Shown here: positions 1 to 7,446 of the stretch, in pieces
How the letters are laid out: each line of letters starts with the position of its first letter
How positions within the stretch are numbered: position 1 is the stretch's first letter
Source of the DNA: Clostridia bacterium
Lineage (GTDB): Bacteria > Bacillota > Clostridia > Oscillospirales > CAG-382
DNA length: 39,994 nt
Direction: 5' to 3'
Assembly (NCBI GenBank): GCA_017397805.1
Contig: JAFQHW010000074.1
Span: 1 to 39,994 of the forward strand
Made by a program: the position numbers and the translations under genes
Notes under the pieces: generated by a model
Told to the model about the DNA's origin: nothing
Database searches by the model: none
What the model saw: the letters and a program-made list of their open reading frames with translations, nothing else

Positions 1-119
1 CTGTGAACCGAGGTTCGTTTCAAACGAAAAAATATAATAAAATGCAGAAAATTCGGGGAATTACCCCGAATTTTCAACTTTAAATCTCTTGTTTTATCTT
101 TTTTTCGTGTTCTGCGCCT
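1..119. repeat. Structured repeat R1 (partial, cut by window edge)
   Basis: Positions 1-119 are identical, base for base, to 193-311 of the next copy R2. The piece holds the right half of the internal stem (GGTTCG end), the TTCGTTTCAAACGAA palindrome, the 11-bp hairpin (arms AAAATTCGGGG and CCCCGAATTTT, about 48-74) and the conserved right end TCTGCGCC. Its outer right flank (TGAATAATGG...) differs from that of R2, so the identity stops exactly where the conserved core stops. The left half lies outside the window. The R1/R2 offset is 192 bases, a near-tandem arrangement. Confidence 0.85.
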
Positions 120-134
120 GAATAATGGGGAGGA

Positions 135-325
135 TAGAACGCTGAAAAAGGATGCAGATGGAACGAACCGAGGTGAGAACTGTACGATTGTACTGTGAAC
201 CGAGGTTCGTTTCAAACGAAAAAATATAATAAAATGCAGAAAATTCGGGGAATTACCCCGAATTTTCAACTTTAAATCTCTTGTTTTATCTTTTTTTCGT
301 GTTCTGCGCCTTTTTCAGCGTTCTA
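135..325. repeat. Structured repeat R2, complete, with 17-bp inverted ends
   Basis: The core runs 150-310 between perfect inverted arms at 135-151 and 309-325 (TAGAACGCTGAAAAAGG and its complement). Inside are a closing stem GCAGA (154-158) with TCTGC (303-307), a stem-loop at 164-209 (CGAACC-GA-GGT...ACC-GA-GGTTCG, with inner GTAC/GTAC), an overlapping palindrome at 206-220, and an 11-bp terminator-like hairpin at 240-266. The right arm contains the last 11 bases of asnB, including its TGA stop at 317-315. The hairpin could end asnB transcription. Nothing in 1-314 looks protein-coding. Confidence 0.88.
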
Positions 326-2168
326 CGAATTGTTTGTACCAAGTGTTAAAGCACAATATTGCCCAAATATGGTGATACCAATCACCCTGCCCCTTGCGAT
401 GCTTTTCCAACAGCTTCAGAGCTTCTTCGGCGTTTACGTACTCCTCGGCGGGGTTTTCCTTTATTATATCCGCCGCCCAGTTATACAGCTCGTCCTTCAG
501 CCAAACGCGCACGGGTACGGGATAGCCTAACTTGGGGCGCACCACCGTTTCCTCGTTAAGCAGGTCGCGGAAGGTATCGCGCAGTATAAACTTGGTGGTA
601 CCGTTTCTAAGCTTTTCACCGTCGCAAAGCTCGGCGGCGGCGGCAAATACCTCTTTATCCAAGAAGGGCACACGCGCCTCCAAGGAATTTGCCATGCTCA
701 GCCTGTCGCCCTTAACAAGTATATCCGAGGGCAACCAGGTATTAAGGTCGCAGTGTTGCATCTTCAAAAGTTCGCTGTAGCCTAAAGCGTCGGCTTCTTT
801 ATATATGTGTGCGGTACGCTGAGTATAATGTACGTTTTTATCGTAGGGCAGGTACAGCTTTTTCTTTTCCTTTTCCTTGAACACGAAGGAGTTACCCACA
901 AACCTTTCCTCCAAGGGCACGCATCCGCGGTAGATAAGGTTTTTGCCCTTAAATCCCTCCGGCAGAAGCTTTGACATACCGTAAAGGGCACTTTTTACAA
1001 ACCTCGGCAGCTTCCTTATGGAAGCGGAGGAACGGGAGGTATCGTATATTCTGTAGCCTGCAAACAGCTCGTCACTGCCCTCCCCCGAAAGGATGACCTT
1101 AACGTGTTTTGCCGCCTCACGGCTTATAAGGTAGATGGCGATAACGGAAGGGTCCGCCACGGGGCCGTCCAGATGGTATATGGTCTTCCGGAAATTATCC
1201 GTAAAATCCTTAAGGGTGCATTGAAGTTTTACGTGGTCTATATCTAAATGGGATGAGATCTCGGAAGCATCCGCTATCTCGTTATATGCGCCCACGTCAA
1301 AGCCTACGGTAAACGCCTTAATGCCCGGCTGAAGCTTGGCGGCAACGGCGGTTATTACCGCGCTGTCGATACCGCTGGACAAAAAACTGCCCAAGGGCAC
1401 GTCGCTTAGCATATGGTGGGCAACGGAGTTTTCCACCGCGTCACGGAGCTTTACTTGCTTCGCCTTGTAGCCTACGTTCATATTGGGCTTGAACACGGGG
1501 CGGTAGTAGGTGTTTATCTCGGTCTTACCGTCTTTTATCAGCATATAACTGCCCTTGGGCAGTATTTTTATATCACCGCTTATGGTGTCCGGCTCGGTTA
1601 CGTACTGGAAGGTAAGATAATGCTGTGCCATGGTCTTATCCACGGTAAAGCCTTTGTATCCCTTTTCGTAAAGATACGCCTTCAGCTCGCTGGAGAAGGT
1701 CACGCCCTCCTCGTAAGCTCTGTAATAAAGAGGCTTTATGCCGAAAGGGTCGCGCCCTGCCATAAGGGTTTTTTCCTCGTTATCGTATATAAGGAAGGCA
1801 AACATACCGCGTAGCTTGTTTATAAACTCTGCTCCGTAAAGGGAGTACAGACGGAGTATTACCTCAACCTCGCTGTTGCCGTCAAAAACCTCACCCGACT
1901 TTATAAGCTCGTCCTTAAGCTCCAAATAATTATATATCTCACCGTTATAGACTACGGTGTATCTGCCCTGTTTTTCCGTATAAGGTTGGGCACCGCCCGC
2001 TAAATCTATTATGGAAAGACGGCGGAAGCCGAAGGCAACCTTATCGGCGGTAAACATCCCGTCGTCGTCGGGTCCTCTGTGTCTTATGGCGTAGGACATA
2101 TCCGTTACGCTTTTTATATCCTCTTCCGTCAAAACGGTGTATTTATATATTCCGGCAAAGCCACACAT
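315..2168 (-). CDS. asnB: Asparagine synthase, glutamine-hydrolysing
   Basis: This 617-residue enzyme makes asparagine from aspartate, glutamine and ATP in the cytosol. Residue 2 is the catalytic Cys of a class II glutamine amidotransferase domain (MCGFAGIY start, RHRGPD at 29-34, NGEIYN at 75-80). The C-terminal half is the synthetase domain with the ATP-binding SSGIDS motif at 264-269. Length is normal for the AsnB family. A GGGAGGT ribosome binding site sits just upstream of the ATG. It is the last gene of a run secA-membrane protein-membrane protein-asnB, with only 16 bases to the preceding gene. The stop codon lies inside the inverted arm of repeat R2. Related amidotransferase-synthetases can act on other substrates (for example envelope amidation), so the exact acceptor is less certain than the family. 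Confidence 0.95.
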   Translation of the reverse strand: MCGFAGIYKYTVLTEEDIKSVTDMSYAIRHRGPDDDGMFTADKVAFGFRRLSIIDLAGGAQPYTEKQGRYTVVYNGEIYNYLELKDELIKSGEVFDGNSEVEVILRLYSLYGAEFINKLRGMFAFLIYDNEEKTLMAGRDPFGIKPLYYRAYEEGVTFSSELKAYLYEKGYKGFTVDKTMAQHYLTFQYVTEPDTISGDIKILPKGSYMLIKDGKTEINTYYRPVFKPNMNVGYKAKQVKLRDAVENSVAHHMLSDVPLGSFLSSGIDSAVITAVAAKLQPGIKAFTVGFDVGAYNEIADASEISSHLDIDHVKLQCTLKDFTDNFRKTIYHLDGPVADPSVIAIYLISREAAKHVKVILSGEGSDELFAGYRIYDTSRSSASIRKLPRFVKSALYGMSKLLPEGFKGKNLIYRGCVPLEERFVGNSFVFKEKEKKKLYLPYDKNVHYTQRTAHIYKEADALGYSELLKMQHCDLNTWLPSDILVKGDRLSMANSLEARVPFLDKEVFAAAAELCDGEKLRNGTTKFILRDTFRDLLNEETVVRPKLGYPVPVRVWLKDELYNWAADIIKENPAEEYVNAEEALKLLEKHRKGQGDWYHHIWAILCFNTWYKQFVER

Positions 2169-2184
2169 AAGCTTTTACCTCCCG

Positions 2185-3411
2185 TTAATGTGTTTTTCTT
2201 CTGCTTTTTATCTCGTCCTTGACGTTGGAAAAATTCCATGCCGCCGCCAGCACCCAAACCACGAAAAATACCGTTTTCAGGCTGTGGATAAGGTTCTTCT
2301 CCGCAAATCCGTAGGCGATGGAAGCCGCCGCGTACAGAAGCATGGGTACTCTTTGCAACCACAACGGACGGCTTACGGTCACGTTAAGGCACTCTATTAC
2401 CTTGCGCTCCAAAGCGGTTTCGGCAATAAACGCCGAGGCGCAAACACCCAAGGGGATAAGCACCGCGCCCACGTCTGCAAAAGCGCCATCGGTCAGTCCG
2501 TAGCCCAAAAGAAGCTGTAAAGCACCTATTGCGGCAGTGGCAATTACCGCGCCCTTGCTTGCCCCAAGCCTTAAAGCCGCCAGGGCAAACATAAGACCGC
2601 CCGCACCCGCGGGGATGAGTAAAATACTGCGGTAGCCAACCTCGTCGTAAAACCTTAAATTAAGGCTGAACAGAACCCCCGCAAAAAGCAGTACCAAGGC
2701 GGACTTGATTTTTATATAGTCCTCCTCGCGGGGGGAGAAGTCCATATACTCTCCGTAGCGTTTCTCAACGGAATTACGGAAAGACACGTCATTTTTTATC
2801 CCTTTTATATAGGATAATATGGATTTAAGCCACCAGATGCCCACTACGGCGCCTATCACCGCGGCAAGCACCAAGGCGTAGTTTTTGTACACGGAAAGCC
2901 TGCCCAAGGATAGGTTGGGAAAAGAATCCGGCTCGTCGATTACGGCAAGCTCTATAATTGCAAAAAGCTCAGGCAGTACGGTGCAAAGTGCGTGGGCAAC
3001 GGTAAATATTACGCTCAGGGTACGAATACCGTCGATGTTCCCCAAGACGTTCTCGCTTTCGCAACGCTCGCCAAGGTAGCAAAGACCGCCGAAAAAGCTG
3101 ATAAAGAACGCTATCAGCACGATAGTTTCCGCCACACCCAAGAAGGTCACTGCGGCAAGCATATCGTTGGTGTTCATATCGAAGGTGAAGAACATCAAAC
3201 CAAGGCGCACCGCGCCGATAGCCGCGCCGTAGTAGCAAAGCTTCATGGCGGATTCTATGCGGTACTCCAGCACGTTAAGCTCTTTTAAAGCCGTGGCTAT
3301 AAGCAAAAAGCCTATACAGTTGGGAAGCACGTCAAAAAGCTTTACGGTGGGGTCAAACAAAAATATACAGCCTAAGGCGAAATAAAAGCCGAAAAACCTT
3401 TTAAGCTTCAT
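2185..3411 (-). CDS. Polytopic membrane protein of unknown function
   Basis: The chosen start gives a 408-residue protein (MKLKRFFGF...) with roughly ten hydrophobic segments and a basic C-terminal tail (EIKSRRKTH). I do not recognise a characterised family. Residues around 20-45 read DPTVKLFDVLPNCIGFLLI, resembling a motif seen near the N-terminus of several uncharacterised clostridial membrane proteins. The start at 3411 is preceded by AAGGAACGAGG and overlaps the end of the upstream gene by 11 bases, suggesting translational coupling. A longer reading from 3474 would run back through the upstream gene's charged tail and is unlikely. The upstream neighbour carries a similar motif, so the two may be distant paralogues or partners in one membrane complex. 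Confidence 0.8.
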   Translation of the reverse strand: MKLKRFFGFYFALGCIFLFDPTVKLFDVLPNCIGFLLIATALKELNVLEYRIESAMKLCYYGAAIGAVRLGLMFFTFDMNTNDMLAAVTFLGVAETIVLIAFFISFFGGLCYLGERCESENVLGNIDGIRTLSVIFTVAHALCTVLPELFAIIELAVIDEPDSFPNLSLGRLSVYKNYALVLAAVIGAVVGIWWLKSILSYIKGIKNDVSFRNSVEKRYGEYMDFSPREEDYIKIKSALVLLFAGVLFSLNLRFYDEVGYRSILLIPAGAGGLMFALAALRLGASKGAVIATAAIGALQLLLGYGLTDGAFADVGAVLIPLGVCASAFIAETALERKVIECLNVTVSRPLWLQRVPMLLYAAASIAYGFAEKNLIHSLKTVFFVVWVLAAAWNFSNVKDEIKSRRKTH

Positions 3412-4024
3412 CCTCGTTCCTTCCCTTTTTCTTAAGCAGTTTTTTGCGGACAATCTTTTCCGTTTCTCTCTCAATTATCTCTTCTTCTATTGCCTGACGG
3501 CGCTTGGTGGTTATGGTGGTAAAGCAAGTGAAAAGCAACCACATATTAAGGAACACCACCACGTACTGCCCAAATACTATCACCGCCGCCAAAGTACCGT
3601 CGGCAGGGGCAAAGGCGCCGGCTATTTTAAGGGCGCTGTAAAGTGCGGTAAGATAAGCTGTTGCCAAAGCGCGGAAGGAAAAGGTCTTTGCGCCGCCGTC
3701 GGCGGCTATTTTTGAGGTGCTGTTACCGTGGGCAAAGGATAAAACCGTTGCCAAAAGTGCAAGAGCCACACCCTTTACCACTATTACGGGCTGTGGAAGC
3801 GCGGGCAGAGATGCGTAATCGTATATGGTAAGATACAGATTAAAAAGGGCAAAGGGCACGCAAGCCGCCGCCGCAAAGGCGGCAATTTTATATCCCTTAT
3901 ACGCTTTAAGCTCCGATGCCACGCCGAAAAAGCCAACGCTTATCAAAACGTAGCCCGCTACGTCAAGTCCCAAATGCTCAAGCATTAAAAATGCATAACC
4001 GAATGCACAAAGACCAAATCCCAT
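3401..4024 (-). CDS. Membrane protein of unknown function, charged C-terminal tail
   Basis: This 207-residue protein has about five to six hydrophobic stretches (roughly 3-19, 20-38, 46-68, 79-98, 118-137, 145-168), followed by a highly charged tail of about 38 residues rich in Glu, Arg and Lys (EEEIIERETEK, then KKLLKKKGR), probably cytoplasmic. The N-terminal LGLDVAGYVLISVGFFG echoes a motif in the next gene. The ATG has an AGAGGTTT ribosome binding site and lies 16 bases after the secA stop, so it is probably co-transcribed with secA. No catalytic motif is visible and I cannot assign a function. Confidence 0.8.
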   Translation of the reverse strand: MGFGLCAFGYAFLMLEHLGLDVAGYVLISVGFFGVASELKAYKGYKIAAFAAAACVPFALFNLYLTIYDYASLPALPQPVIVVKGVALALLATVLSFAHGNSTSKIAADGGAKTFSFRALATAYLTALYSALKIAGAFAPADGTLAAVIVFGQYVVVFLNMWLLFTCFTTITTKRRQAIEEEIIERETEKIVRKKLLKKKGRNEDEA

Positions 4025-4040
4025 AGTTAAACCTCTGTTT

Positions 4041-6785
4041 TTACTGCTTATCGCCGTTATTCATACAGCATTTTTTGTATTTAAGACCGCTGCCGCAGGG
4101 GCAAGGGTCGTTGGGTCCTATTTTTTCTTCCTTCTTTTTAACCACGGTGCGCTTTATAACGGGTTTTTCGCCGCTTTGTACCGCCTCGCCTTTAAGCACC
4201 TCTTTGCGCTCTGTGGGAGCTACCTTGGGCCTTACGGAAAGCAGTCTTCTTACGGTGGTTTCCCTTATTTCAGCTATCATGCGGTCAAACATATCGCCGC
4301 CTTCAAGACGGTATTCCGTAACGGGGTTCTTCTGGGCGTAGCTCAAAAGACCTATGCCGTCCTTCAGATCGTCCATATCGTCGATATGAAGCATCCAGTT
4401 GCGGTCAACGGTTTCAAGCATAATAACCCTCTCCACCTCGCGGAAGATCTCGGGGGTGAACAGTTCTTCCTGAGCGGCGTACTTCTCCGCCGCCTTTTCA
4501 ACCAACATATCGTGCAGACTCTCTCTGGTCATGGCACCAAGTTCCTCTTGGTTGAAGTGCAGGTCATCCTCGGTGCAAAGCACACCCAAAAACTCCTGAC
4601 GCATAGCATCAAAGCTCCACTCGTCGGCAATCTCGCCCACCGTATGCTTCAGCATAACGCTATCTACGTAGTCGCCGAACATATCGGTTATGGTATCCTT
4701 AAGGTTCTTGCCGTCAAGCACCGAGCGGCGCTGTTTGTATATAACCTCGCGGTGCTGGTTCATAACGTCGTCATACTCCAGCACGTGCTTTCTTCTCTCA
4801 AAGTTGTTGCCCTCAAGGCGCATCTGCGCGTTTTCTATGGAGCCTGAAAGTATGCGCGCGTCTATGGGTTGGTCCTCGCCGATACCCAAACGCTGTACCA
4901 TATTAAATACTCTGTCGCCGCCGAAAAGGCGCATAAGGTCATCCTGCAAGGAAAGGAAGAAACGGCTTTCACCGGGGTCACCCTGTCTGCCCGCACGGCC
5001 TCTCAGCTGGTTATCTATACGGCGGCTCTCGTGGCGCTCGGTACCCAAGATGAACAAACCGCCCGCCGCCCTTACCTTCTCAGCCTCGGCACTTGTTATC
5101 TTCTCCGCCTCGCTGTTATAAAGGGCGTACTTCTCTCTTATCTCGATGATTTCCTCGTCGTCGGTGGTGGCAAAACCCGTAGCCTCAAAGATCTTGGCTT
5201 CGTCATAGCCTTCTTTTCTCAGGCGCTCCTTGGCAATATAGTCTGCGTTACCGCCCAGCATAATGTCCGTACCTCTGCCCGCCATATTGGTGGAAATGGT
5301 AACGGCACCAAGCTTACCCGCTTGCGCTACTATCTCCGCCTCTTTTTCGTGATACTTGGCGTTAAGTACCGTGTGGGGGATGCCCGTGCGGGCAAGGAGC
5401 TTGGAAAGCAGTTCGCTCTTCTCAACGGAAACCGTACCTACGAGAACGGGCTGTCCCTTTTCGTGACACTCTGCAATCTGTCTGAGAATAGCGTTATATT
5501 TACCGTTAACGGTGGTGTAAACCACGTCGTTTTGGTCCTTGCGGATCATGGGCTTGTTGGTGGGTATCTCCACCACGTCAAGCTTGTAAATGGAACGGAA
5601 CTCCTCCTCCTCGGTAAGCGCCGTACCCGTCATGCCCGAAAGCTTGGTGTAAAGACGGAAGAAGTTCTGGAAGGTGATGGTAGCCATGGTTTTGTTCTCA
5701 CGCTCTATCTTTACGCCTTCCTTGGCTTCAAGTGCTTGGTGCAAGCCGTTGGAGTAACGTCTGCCGTGCATAACGCGCCCCGTAAAGCTGTCTATGATGA
5801 GCACCTGACCGTCACGCACCAAGTAATCCACGTCCCTCTGCATTACGCCGCGGGCGCGGATAGCGTTGTTAAGGTGGTGCATAAGCGCGTTGTTTTCGGG
5901 GTCGCCCAAGTTATCTATATTAAAGTGCGCCTCTGCCTTACGCAAGCCGTCACCCGTGAGTACGGCGGTGCGCGCCTTTTCATCTACTATATAGTCTGCA
6001 TCTATATTGTCCTGGTCTTGTTTTGCGTCTATCTCTTTTATACGCTTTACTCTGAGGTGCTTTACAAAATCGTCCGCCTTTTGGTACATGGGGTCGCTTT
6101 CAGAGCCTGCACCCGAAATGATAAGGGGCGTTCTCGCCTCGTCTATCAATATAGAGTCCACCTCGTCCACTATGGCAAAGGCGTGTCCGCGCTGTACGGT
6201 GCGCTCCTTATAAACCGCCATGTTATCGCGCAGATAGTCAAACCCCAGCTCGTTATTGGTGCCGTAGGTAATATCCGCGTTGTAAGCCGCCTGTCTTTCG
6301 GCGGTCTTCAGTCCGTTAACTATAAGACCGACGGAAAGGCCCATAAAGCGATAAACGCTGCCCATCCACTCACTGTCACGCTTGGCAAGGTAGTCGTTAA
6401 CGGTAACGATGTGTACGCCCTTGCCGTTAAGGGCGTTAAGGTATGCGGGCAAGGTAGCCATAAGGGTCTTACCTTCACCCGTTTTCATCTCCGCAATTCT
6501 GCCCTGATGTATTACTATACCGCCTATAAGCTGTACGCGGTAGTGGCGCTTGCCCAACACTCTGTCAGAAGCCTCACGCACGGCGGCAAAGGCGTCGGGC
6601 AATATATCGTCCAAGGTCTCGCCCTTGGCAAGTCTGTCTTTAAATACCTGTGTCTGTGCGGAAAGAGTGTTATCATCCATAGCCTTGTATTTATCGGACA
6701 AGGCGTCTATCTTATCAACTATGGGCAGTATCTTTTTTACCTGCCTTTCGCTGTATGTACCGAAAAGTTTTGTCATTAGGGACAT
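4041..6785 (-). CDS. secA: Preprotein translocase ATPase SecA
   Basis: SecA is the motor that drives unfolded precursors through the SecYEG channel. The 914-residue product starts at 6785 behind a GGGGAGGA ribosome binding site; a longer reading to 6980 crosses the promoter region and was rejected. Walker A (MKTGEGKT) is near residues 100-107 and the DEVD box at 207-210. Further on are the second helicase motor (TNMAGRGTDIMLGG and QLRGRAGRQGDPG), the helical scaffold/wing region, and a C-terminal SEC-C zinc-binding tail (DPCPCGSG...KKCC) that binds SecB or ribosomes in the family. Length and motif order are normal. It heads a minus-strand run with two membrane proteins and asnB. Confidence 0.98.
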   Translation of the reverse strand: MSLMTKLFGTYSERQVKKILPIVDKIDALSDKYKAMDDNTLSAQTQVFKDRLAKGETLDDILPDAFAAVREASDRVLGKRHYRVQLIGGIVIHQGRIAEMKTGEGKTLMATLPAYLNALNGKGVHIVTVNDYLAKRDSEWMGSVYRFMGLSVGLIVNGLKTAERQAAYNADITYGTNNELGFDYLRDNMAVYKERTVQRGHAFAIVDEVDSILIDEARTPLIISGAGSESDPMYQKADDFVKHLRVKRIKEIDAKQDQDNIDADYIVDEKARTAVLTGDGLRKAEAHFNIDNLGDPENNALMHHLNNAIRARGVMQRDVDYLVRDGQVLIIDSFTGRVMHGRRYSNGLHQALEAKEGVKIERENKTMATITFQNFFRLYTKLSGMTGTALTEEEEFRSIYKLDVVEIPTNKPMIRKDQNDVVYTTVNGKYNAILRQIAECHEKGQPVLVGTVSVEKSELLSKLLARTGIPHTVLNAKYHEKEAEIVAQAGKLGAVTISTNMAGRGTDIMLGGNADYIAKERLRKEGYDEAKIFEATGFATTDDEEIIEIREKYALYNSEAEKITSAEAEKVRAAGGLFILGTERHESRRIDNQLRGRAGRQGDPGESRFFLSLQDDLMRLFGGDRVFNMVQRLGIGEDQPIDARILSGSIENAQMRLEGNNFERRKHVLEYDDVMNQHREVIYKQRRSVLDGKNLKDTITDMFGDYVDSVMLKHTVGEIADEWSFDAMRQEFLGVLCTEDDLHFNQEELGAMTRESLHDMLVEKAAEKYAAQEELFTPEIFREVERVIMLETVDRNWMLHIDDMDDLKDGIGLLSYAQKNPVTEYRLEGGDMFDRMIAEIRETTVRRLLSVRPKVAPTERKEVLKGEAVQSGEKPVIKRTVVKKKEEKIGPNDPCPCGSGLKYKKCCMNNGDKQ

Positions 6786-6818
6786 AGCAAGTCCTCCCCT
6801 TATATATTTTATCAGCCT

Positions 6819-6824
6819 ATTATA
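6819..6824 (-). promoter_or_regulatory. Candidate -10 element for secA
   Basis: On the minus strand a perfect TATAAT lies 34 bases upstream of the secA start. The hexamer 17 bases further upstream (TTTTAA) is a poor -35 match, so this is a moderate candidate only. Confidence 0.5.
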
Positions 6825-6865
6825 CACTATTTTTTCCCAAATTAAAAGCGTTTTATAAAAAATAA

Positions 6866-6893
6866 TTGCACAAATCAAAAAAAGTGTTATAAT
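6866..6893 (+). promoter_or_regulatory. Candidate promoter for the trmL-mnmE-mnmG-rsmG operon
   Basis: TATAAT at 6888-6893 is preceded, 16 bases upstream, by TTGCAC (6866-6871), a partial -35 match. It lies 31 bases before the trmL ATG and diverges from the secA promoter. Confidence 0.6.
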
Positions 6894-6924
6894 GTAAGTT
6901 GTGAATATATGTTGAGGTATAGAT

Positions 6925-7446
6925 ATGAAGAAGATAAACGTGGTTTTGCTTGAGCCTGAGATCCCCCAGAATACGGGCAATATTGCCCGTACCTGCGCCG
7001 CGACGAACAGCGCCTTGCATCTTATCCGTCCCTTGGGATTTGAAATAAACGATAAGCACTTAAAAAGGGCGGGACTTGATTATTGGCAGTATTTGGATCT
7101 GACTTATTACGACAGCTTTGAGGATTTTATGTCAAAGCATGGCGATAAGGAAATATATTTTTTCTCCACCAAGGCAAGGCTATGCTATGCGGAGGCGGAG
7201 TACGGCGACGAGGTGTTCTTGGTCTTCGGTAAGGAGACCGCAGGCATACCCGAAAGTATTCTTAAAGCTCACGAGGAAAGCTGTGTAAGGATTCCCATGT
7301 ACGGGGATTTACGCAGTCTTAACCTGTCCAACAGCGCGGCTATTGCCGTTTACGAGGTGTTAAGGCAGAAGGGCTTTGAGGGACTTAACCGCAAGGGGAA
7401 ATTGTTCCCTGAAGCAGTGGACGTTAACGGGGAGGTAGTGTTTTGA
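6925..7446 (+). CDS. trmL: tRNA (cytidine(34)-2'-O)-methyltransferase, SPOUT family
   Basis: This 173-residue protein matches the TrmL/CspR (YibK) type of trefoil-knot methyltransferase, which 2'-O-methylates the wobble nucleotide of tRNA-Leu isoacceptors using S-adenosylmethionine. Visible family motifs are EPEIPQNTGNIART (10-23), FGKETAGIP (101-109) and the knot segment IPMYGDLRSLNLSNSAAIAVYE (about 123-144, read here as its two halves IPMYGDLRSLN and LSNSAAIAVYE). Length is normal for the single-domain YibK group. It is the first gene of an RNA-modification operon and overlaps mnmE by four bases (TTGA). A possible weakness is the absence of a strong Shine-Dalgarno sequence: only TTGAGGTAT precedes the ATG. 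Confidence 0.93.
   Translation: MKKINVVLLEPEIPQNTGNIARTCAATNSALHLIRPLGFEINDKHLKRAGLDYWQYLDLTYYDSFEDFMSKHGDKEIYFFSTKARLCYAEAEYGDEVFLVFGKETAGIPESILKAHEESCVRIPMYGDLRSLNLSNSAAIAVYEVLRQKGFEGLNRKGKLFPEAVDVNGEVVF

Noticed and set aside
135..325. R2 as an integron attC site or IS200/IS605 end
   Set aside because: No attC core sites, integrase, TnpA or TnpB are visible, and the outer arms vary between copies.
2169..2184. T-box or other amino-acid-responsive leader before asnB
   Set aside because: Only 16 bases separate asnB from the upstream gene, too short for a T-box.
4869..6779. Long open frame opposite secA (636 codons, plus strand)
   Set aside because: It mirrors the secA codons, has no recognisable motifs and no ribosome binding site; it is a codon-bias shadow.
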